Of a DNA stretch of 64,000 bases, positions 59,569 through 64,000 are shown piece by piece; positions within the stretch are counted from its first letter, which is position 1, and every line of letters starts with the position of its first letter. The stretch comes from Pseudomonas parafulva NBRC 16636 = DSM 17004. GTDB taxonomy: Bacteria; Pseudomonadota; Gammaproteobacteria; Pseudomonadales; Pseudomonadaceae. The stretch is taken from positions 124,001 to 188,000 of the forward strand of contig NZ_BBIU01000017.1 in the NCBI RefSeq assembly GCF_000730645.1, written 5' to 3'. The position numbers and the translations under genes were made by a program. The notes under the pieces were generated by a model. The model ran no database searches. It worked only from the letters and a program-made list of their open reading frames with translations, and was not told where the DNA came from.

Positions 59569-60200
59569 TGAACAAGGACAAACTGATTCTGCGTACCCGC
59601 TTCATTGACCGGGCCAGTCACTGGTTCATGGTCATCTGCTTCTTTCTGGTGGCCCTGTCGGGGCTGTCGTGGTTCTTTCCGTCGCTGAACTGGCTTAACG
59701 GCGTGTTCGGCACGCCGCAGCTCGCGCGTATCCTCCACCCGTTCTTCGGGGTGGTGGTGTTCGTGGTGCTGATGTTCCTGTTTGCGCGCTTCGTGAAATA
59801 CAACCTGCCCGAGCGCCAGGACGCCATCTGGTTTCGCAACGTGAAGACCGTACTCGCCGGGGACCACAGCAAGCCGCTGCAGATTGGCAAGTACAATGCC
59901 GGGCAGAAGGTGCTGTTCTGGGGGATCATGGGCCTGATCACCCTGCTGATGCTCAGCGGCGTGGTGATCTGGCGGCCATGGTTCGCACACCTGTTCGATA
60001 TCGCCCTGATCCGCGTGGCGCTGTTCACCCACGCAGTGGCCGGTATCTGCCTGATCCTGCTGATCATCGGCCACGCCTACCTGGCATTCTGGGTCAAAGG
60101 GTCGATACGCGGCATGGTCACCGGCTACGTGAGCCGTCGCTGGGCCAAGTCGCACCATGACCGCTGGTATCAGCAGATCTCCAAGGGTGACAAGCAATGA
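59568..60200 (+). CDS. fdnI: formate dehydrogenase, cytochrome b556 gamma subunit
   Basis: 210 residues from the ATG at 59568; a GTG one codon earlier is less likely. Four membrane helices, with haem-ligand histidines in DRASHWFMV, ILHPFFGV, FTHAVAGICL and IIGHAYLAF. It hands electrons to quinone in the inner membrane. The stop overlaps the fdhE start by four bases. Confidence 0.95.
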   Translation: MNKDKLILRTRFIDRASHWFMVICFFLVALSGLSWFFPSLNWLNGVFGTPQLARILHPFFGVVVFVVLMFLFARFVKYNLPERQDAIWFRNVKTVLAGDHSKPLQIGKYNAGQKVLFWGIMGLITLLMLSGVVIWRPWFAHLFDIALIRVALFTHAVAGICLILLIIGHAYLAFWVKGSIRGMVTGYVSRRWAKSHHDRWYQQISKGDKQ

Positions 60201-61105
60201 GCAGCATCACGGTGGTGCCCGTGGAACAAGCCACCGGCGGCGTCAACGAGATCACCCCGTTGCTGCTGCCGCCCGCCGGCCAGTATTACCAACAGCGGGC
60301 CGCACGCCTGCGCCACCTGGCGCAGGGGCATGAACAGGCCGGCTACCTGCTGTTTGCTGCACAGGTGGCGCAGGCTCAACAGGCCTTGTTGCAACGCTTT
60401 CCCGTGCCGGCCGACGAGGTGCAGGCGGTGGTGGCCAGCCTGGGCCCGCACGTGCCGTTGGCGGCTGAGCGCCTGGCGCGCTCTGGCTACTGGCAGGCAG
60501 CCCTCCAGCAACTGATCGAGCAACTGATGCCTGGTGCCGGTCCGGTACTGGCCGATGCGCTGGCGAGCCTGGCCAACACGCCCCCTGAGCAACGCGAGGC
60601 GGCGGCTGACCATCTGCTGCAGGGCCGCTACGACCAGGTAAACAGCGGCCAGGCCGTGCTCCTGTGGGCGGCGTTAATGCTATACGCCGGCCAACTGGCT
60701 GCGGCCCTGCCGGTCACGGCCAAGGCCGCAGTGGGCGAACATCGCCAGTATTGCCCGATATGCGGCAGCGCCCCCATCGCCAGTGTGATCATGACCGGCA
60801 AACGCAACGGCTTGCGCTACCTGCACTGCAGCCTGTGCGAAAGCCGCTGGCACATGGTGCGGGCCAAATGCAGCAATTGTGAACAGACCGGCAAGCTGGA
60901 CTACTGGTCGCTGGACCGGCAGGCCAGCCCGGTGAAGGCCGAAAGCTGTGGTGACTGTGGCAGCTACCTGAAAGTGTTGTACAGCGAGCACGATCAGGGG
61001 CTGGAGGTGGTAGCCGATGACCTGGGTTCGCTGGTGCTCGATGCCGAAATGCAGCGCGAAGGGTTTGCCCGTAGCAGCTTCAACCCGTTTCTGTTCCCGG
61101 GTTGA
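60197..61105 (+). CDS. fdhE: formate dehydrogenase accessory protein FdhE
   Basis: 302 residues. CxxC pairs typical of FdhE are visible: YCPICGSAP, HCSLCESRW, KCSNCEQTG and SCGDCGSYL, which bind iron in a rubredoxin-like way. It assists assembly of the Tat-exported alpha subunit before export. Last gene of the operon. The selA and selB genes that accompany it in selenium-using pseudomonads do not follow. Confidence 0.93.
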   Translation: MSSITVVPVEQATGGVNEITPLLLPPAGQYYQQRAARLRHLAQGHEQAGYLLFAAQVAQAQQALLQRFPVPADEVQAVVASLGPHVPLAAERLARSGYWQAALQQLIEQLMPGAGPVLADALASLANTPPEQREAAADHLLQGRYDQVNSGQAVLLWAALMLYAGQLAAALPVTAKAAVGEHRQYCPICGSAPIASVIMTGKRNGLRYLHCSLCESRWHMVRAKCSNCEQTGKLDYWSLDRQASPVKAESCGDCGSYLKVLYSEHDQGLEVVADDLGSLVLDAEMQREGFARSSFNPFLFPG

Positions 61106-61109
61106 GTGC

Positions 61110-61137
61110 GGGTGGGGCCGCATTGCCGGCCCCACCC
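61110..61137. terminator. convergent hairpin after fdhE
   Basis: GGGTGGGGCCG and CGGCCCCACCC pair over 11 bases around a six-base loop. There is no T-run. It sits between converging stops at 61105 and 61142. Confidence 0.6.
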
Positions 61138-61141
61138 AGCC

Positions 61142-62098
61142 TCAACGCGCAGCCGGTTCGAACAACGTCACGGCCGTCGCATCGACCGCTTTGGGTAGCA
61201 ACCCCTCACGGTAGAACGCATCGGCAATCTGCTGTTGCTCCACCAAGTTTTCCGGCCTCACCGGCTGCACGTCATAGCTGCGCCGGGCGTTGGCCTGCTG
61301 CACCGTCGCGCTGTCCAGGTTGCCCCACAAAGGCCCCAGAATCCGCGCTGCCGCCACGGGGTTGGCTTTGGTCCAGGTGCCCACGTCGCGCAGGGCCAAG
61401 TACACCTGCTGCAACACCTGTGGGTGCGCCTGGGCATAGTCGCTGCCCGCCAGATAATAGCGCTGGTAGCTGGCCAACTGACTGCCATCAGCCAGAACCC
61501 GTGCGTTCTGCTGACGCTGGGCACTGGCGACGTACGGGTCCCAGGTCACCCAGGCGTCCACCTTGTGGTTCTCGAAGGCCGCGCGCCCATCGGCAGGGAT
61601 AAGGTAAGCCGGGGTGATGTCCTTGAAGGTCAGCCCGGCCTTGGCCAGCGCCTGGATCAACAGGTAATGGCTGCCCGCCGCCTTGGTGACAGCAACACGC
61701 TTGCCCTTAAGATCAGCCAGTGTGCGGAGCGGCGAGTCCGCCGGCACCAGAATGGCCTGGGCAGTGGGCGACGGTGCTTCCCGGGCAAAGTAGGTAAGCC
61801 TTGCGCCGGCGGCCTGGGTGAACACCGGCACCGTGTCGGCCACGTCGGCCGACAGGTCCACATTGCCCAGGTTCAGTGCTTCGAGCAGCGGCAACCCACT
61901 GGGGAACTCGTGCCAGCTGACGCGTATGCCCTGCGTACTCAGGTGTTGTTCCAGGCTGCCACGGGCCTTGAGCAAGGTAATCAGGGTAGAGGACTTCTGG
62001 TAGCCAATCCGCAGGGTCTGCTCGGCGCTGGCCAGGTTCGGCAGCAAGGCACTGGCCAGCAACGCCAGGCCCAGTTGGCGCAGGTTCTTCAAAGGCAT
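61142..62098 (-). CDS. sulfonate-type ABC transporter substrate-binding protein
   Basis: 318 residues. Signal peptide ending NLASA/E (about residue 25). TLRIGYQKSSTLITLLKARG is the SsuA/TauA-like start, with SWHEFPSGLPLLEALNLGNVDL and VDAWVTWDPYVASAQRQQ further on. It binds an aliphatic sulfonate or related compound in the periplasm. No permease or ATPase gene adjoins. It is preceded by a second binding protein on the same strand, 13 bases upstream. Confidence 0.88.
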   Translation of the reverse strand: MPLKNLRQLGLALLASALLPNLASAEQTLRIGYQKSSTLITLLKARGSLEQHLSTQGIRVSWHEFPSGLPLLEALNLGNVDLSADVADTVPVFTQAAGARLTYFAREAPSPTAQAILVPADSPLRTLADLKGKRVAVTKAAGSHYLLIQALAKAGLTFKDITPAYLIPADGRAAFENHKVDAWVTWDPYVASAQRQQNARVLADGSQLASYQRYYLAGSDYAQAHPQVLQQVYLALRDVGTWTKANPVAAARILGPLWGNLDSATVQQANARRSYDVQPVRPENLVEQQQIADAFYREGLLPKAVDATAVTLFEPAAR

Positions 62099-62111
62099 GT
62101 ACGTCTCCGGT

Positions 62112-63077
62112 TCAGGGTTGCTTGGCCAGTGGGCCGTTGGCGGGCACGGTGAAGCCTGTGGCGAATGTGGGGGCGACGTCCAGGCGCTGACTCATCAGCC
62201 CGTGGGCGTGATAGAAGTCGGCGGTGTCCTGTTGCTCGCCAATGGTCTGCGGGTCGATGACCTGCCAGTGCAACTGCCGGCGCTCGAACTGCAGGCGGGC
62301 CGCCTCTTGCGGGAAACCGATGATCGCCGCCAGGGTTTTCGAGTAGCTGTCCAGGTGCTGGTAGGCCCACCCTTGTGCGCCTGCAAGGCGGTTCAGGTAG
62401 TCCTGCAGTGCCTCACGCTTGGCCACCTGCCTCAGCGCTTGATCGGTGGCTGCCAGAAAGCTGTTGCCGCTGGAAAGCCCACGCCCGTTTACCAACACCC
62501 TGCCCTGCCCGCTGGTTTCTGCCAGCGCCGTGTAGGGCTCCCAGGTCGACCAGGCATCTACCGAACCGTTGGCCAGGGCGATCTTGGCATCTACCGGCCC
62601 CAGGAAGCGGAACTCCACGTCCTTGTCACTGAGGCCTGCCTGGTCCAGTGCCTTGAGGGCGAGGTGGTGGCCTATGGAACCGCGGCCGGTTGCGATGCGC
62701 TTGCCCTTGAGCTCGGCGGCACTGTGCAACGGTGCATCGGGGCGCACCAGCAAGGCCGTGCCGTAGGGGTCGGACTTGTCCACGGCAATGGCCTTCACCG
62801 GCGCACCCGAAGCCAGCACGAACAACAGCGGGGCATCGCCGATGATGCCTGCATCAATGGCCCCCGCATTCAGCGCTTCGGCAAGCGGGGCCGCAGCGGG
62901 GAACTCGGCCCAGCGGATGTCATACGGCAGGTCGCGCAACGCATCGGCGGCCTCCAACTGGGCACGCATGTTGCCCTTCTGGTCACCTATGCGCAGGGTC
63001 AGCCGCTCGCTGGCGCCGGCATGGGCCGCTACCAGCAGCGTAGCTGCCAGGGTGAGCAGTTTGGATCGGAATGGCAT
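62112..63077 (-). CDS. second sulfonate-type substrate-binding protein
   Basis: 321 residues from the ATG at 63075-63077 (GAGGA upstream). Signal peptide ending AGA/S (about 22). IRWAEFPAAAPLAEALNAGAIDAGIIGDAPLLFVLASG is the SsuA-like core, with VDAWSTWEPYTALAE matching the downstream paralogue. A different ligand is probable. First gene of the pair; divergent from the LysR gene. Confidence 0.88.
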   Translation of the reverse strand: MPFRSKLLTLAATLLVAAHAGASERLTLRIGDQKGNMRAQLEAADALRDLPYDIRWAEFPAAAPLAEALNAGAIDAGIIGDAPLLFVLASGAPVKAIAVDKSDPYGTALLVRPDAPLHSAAELKGKRIATGRGSIGHHLALKALDQAGLSDKDVEFRFLGPVDAKIALANGSVDAWSTWEPYTALAETSGQGRVLVNGRGLSSGNSFLAATDQALRQVAKREALQDYLNRLAGAQGWAYQHLDSYSKTLAAIIGFPQEAARLQFERRQLHWQVIDPQTIGEQQDTADFYHAHGLMSQRLDVAPTFATGFTVPANGPLAKQP

Positions 63078-63285
63078 GGTGGTCCTCAGCAATTGCAGCA
63101 GCGCAGGGTGCGCCGGGGATACCGACTCTAACCAATCGTGAAAAATAGATTAAATTGATTTTAGGAATAACCTAATATGCATAATTCATTATCATGCCGC
63201 GGCTTGCGTGTAACATGGCAGGCATTACGCTAATGCCCGATTATGCTAATCCCTTATTTCCCGCCCAATCTGGTGAACACAGCCC
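63078..63285. promoter_or_regulatory. divergent AT-rich promoter region
   Basis: 208 bases separate the binding-protein gene and the LysR gene. The block at about 63135-63195 is markedly AT-rich, with several TTA/TAA-type half-sites (TAATATGCATAATTCATTA). It should contain both promoters and the regulator's sites. Confidence 0.5.
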
Positions 63286-64000
63286 ATGAAAATCGATGAT
63301 ATGGACGCCTTCGTCGCGGTCATTCGTTGCCAGTCCACCAACCTTGCTGCAGAGGCGCTGCAACTCACCCAGCCGGCGATCACCCGGCGCTTGCAGAACT
63401 TCGAGGAAGACTTGGGGGCCACCCTGCTCGACCGCCAGACCAAGCCGCTGAAGCCCACGCCCATGGGGCTGCGGGTATACGAGCAATGCAAGGCGATCCT
63501 GCGCGAGATCGACTCATTGCGTGAGCTGGTGGCCAACGATGGCGCGCCCTCCGGCACCTTGCGCCTGGGTGTACCGCAAACCCTGGGTGATGTGGTGTTG
63601 CTCCAGGCATTGGCGCAGATCCGTGAGGTGTACCCGCAACTGCGCACTCAAGTGAGCAGTGGTTGGGGCAGCAGCCTGGTAACCCGCATGGAAAACGGCG
63701 AACTGGATGCCGCTGCCGCGTTGTTTCCGCCAGGCAAGATCTTCCCTGAGGGCATTGCCAGCCGCTCGATCGGGCGCATGCCACTGAAAGTGGTGGCAGC
63801 CAGAAGCGGCGCCAGCAAGCGCAGCTACAAGCTCAGGGACTGCTACACCCGCGGCTGGGTGCTCAACCCCGACGGTTGCGGCTTCCGCGCCGGCTTGCAG
63901 CGCGCCTTGAGCGAACAGGGCCTGAGCCTTTCGATCAACCTGGAAACCTTCGGCACCGAGCTGCAACTGGGCCTGGTTGCCAATGGCCAGGGCCTGGGGC
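63286..64000 (+). CDS. LysR-type regulator (3' end cut by window)
   Basis: The ATG at 63286 opens a frame without stop to the window edge (238 codons seen). Winged helix MDAFVAVIRCQSTNLAAEALQLTQPAITRRLQNFEEDLGATLLDR, then an effector domain (TLRLGVPQTLGDVVLLQALAQI). Divergent to the two sulfonate-type binding proteins, so their likely regulator, in the style of sulfur-starvation LysR proteins. Confidence 0.9.
   Translation, partial: MKIDDMDAFVAVIRCQSTNLAAEALQLTQPAITRRLQNFEEDLGATLLDRQTKPLKPTPMGLRVYEQCKAILREIDSLRELVANDGAPSGTLRLGVPQTLGDVVLLQALAQIREVYPQLRTQVSSGWGSSLVTRMENGELDAAAALFPPGKIFPEGIASRSIGRMPLKVVAARSGASKRSYKLRDCYTRGWVLNPDGCGFRAGLQRALSEQGLSLSINLETFGTELQLGLVANGQGLG

Overview
The window is a stretch of Pseudomonas chromosome, most like the P. 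putida / P. entomophila group. The evidence is the family-level look of the proteins: SohB, CsrA/RsmA, the MesX-MesD methionine synthase, hcnABC, the FpvA-type receptor with its ECF sigma factor and anti-sigma regulator, SRAP behind a LexA box, and a respiratory formate dehydrogenase. GC-rich codon use and a REP-like repeat agree. No replication origin, phage or CRISPR array is visible, so I read this as ordinary chromosome plus one accessory patch.

Layout. 1-6.3 kb: a cut-off cytochrome c, small proteins, a nitronate monooxygenase-like flavoprotein, modABC for molybdate behind a near-consensus ModE-type operator, and topoisomerase IB. 6.6-10 kb: a CsrA/RsmA paralogue and an operon of sensor kinase, double-domain KaiC-like ATPase and receiver-only regulator. 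10-16 kb: tRNA-Leu(UAA), DoxX, adhP, an SOS-controlled SRAP gene, an SDR/hydrolase pair and small proteins. 16.1-19.1 kb: hcnABC (hydrogen cyanide synthase). 19.1-22.2 kb: mesX-mesD-metR behind a perfect MetR box. 22.2-26.3 kb: an iron-starvation sigma/FecR/TonB-receptor unit behind a Fur-like box. 26.3-28.6 kb: small stress or envelope genes and an InaA-type kinase. 28.7-33.5 kb: a tightly overlapping five-gene operon (shikimate-dehydrogenase-like, CaiB, MaoC, VOC, ketopantoate-reductase-like) with a divergent LysR gene.

33.5-42.8 kb is the accessory patch. It holds a class A beta-lactamase, several decayed genes, a Slam-type outer-membrane translocator with its candidate secreted cargo (a type XI secretion pair), a dead IS3-family element, OsmC, and an AT-richer diguanylate cyclase. 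It ends at tRNA-Cys(GCA). I consider the Slam/cargo pair the best candidate for an undescribed system here.

43-55 kb is core again: sohB, a lipid/CoA-type cluster (histidine phosphatase, SCP2, phosphotransferase, SDR), two more diguanylate cyclases, an SLC13 permease and several small proteins, including a 27-residue membrane peptide. 55.2-61.1 kb is fdnGHI-fdhE behind a perfect ANR/FNR box; the alpha subunit carries cysteine where the classical enzyme has selenocysteine. The window ends with two sulfonate-type binding proteins and a divergent, cut-off LysR gene.

Links between regions: molybdate uptake (modABC) supplies the metal for the formate dehydrogenase. The RsmA-type protein is a plausible repressor of hcnA, whose leader carries GGA motifs over the ribosome binding site. 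All assignments rest on reading motifs and recalling families; no searches were run.
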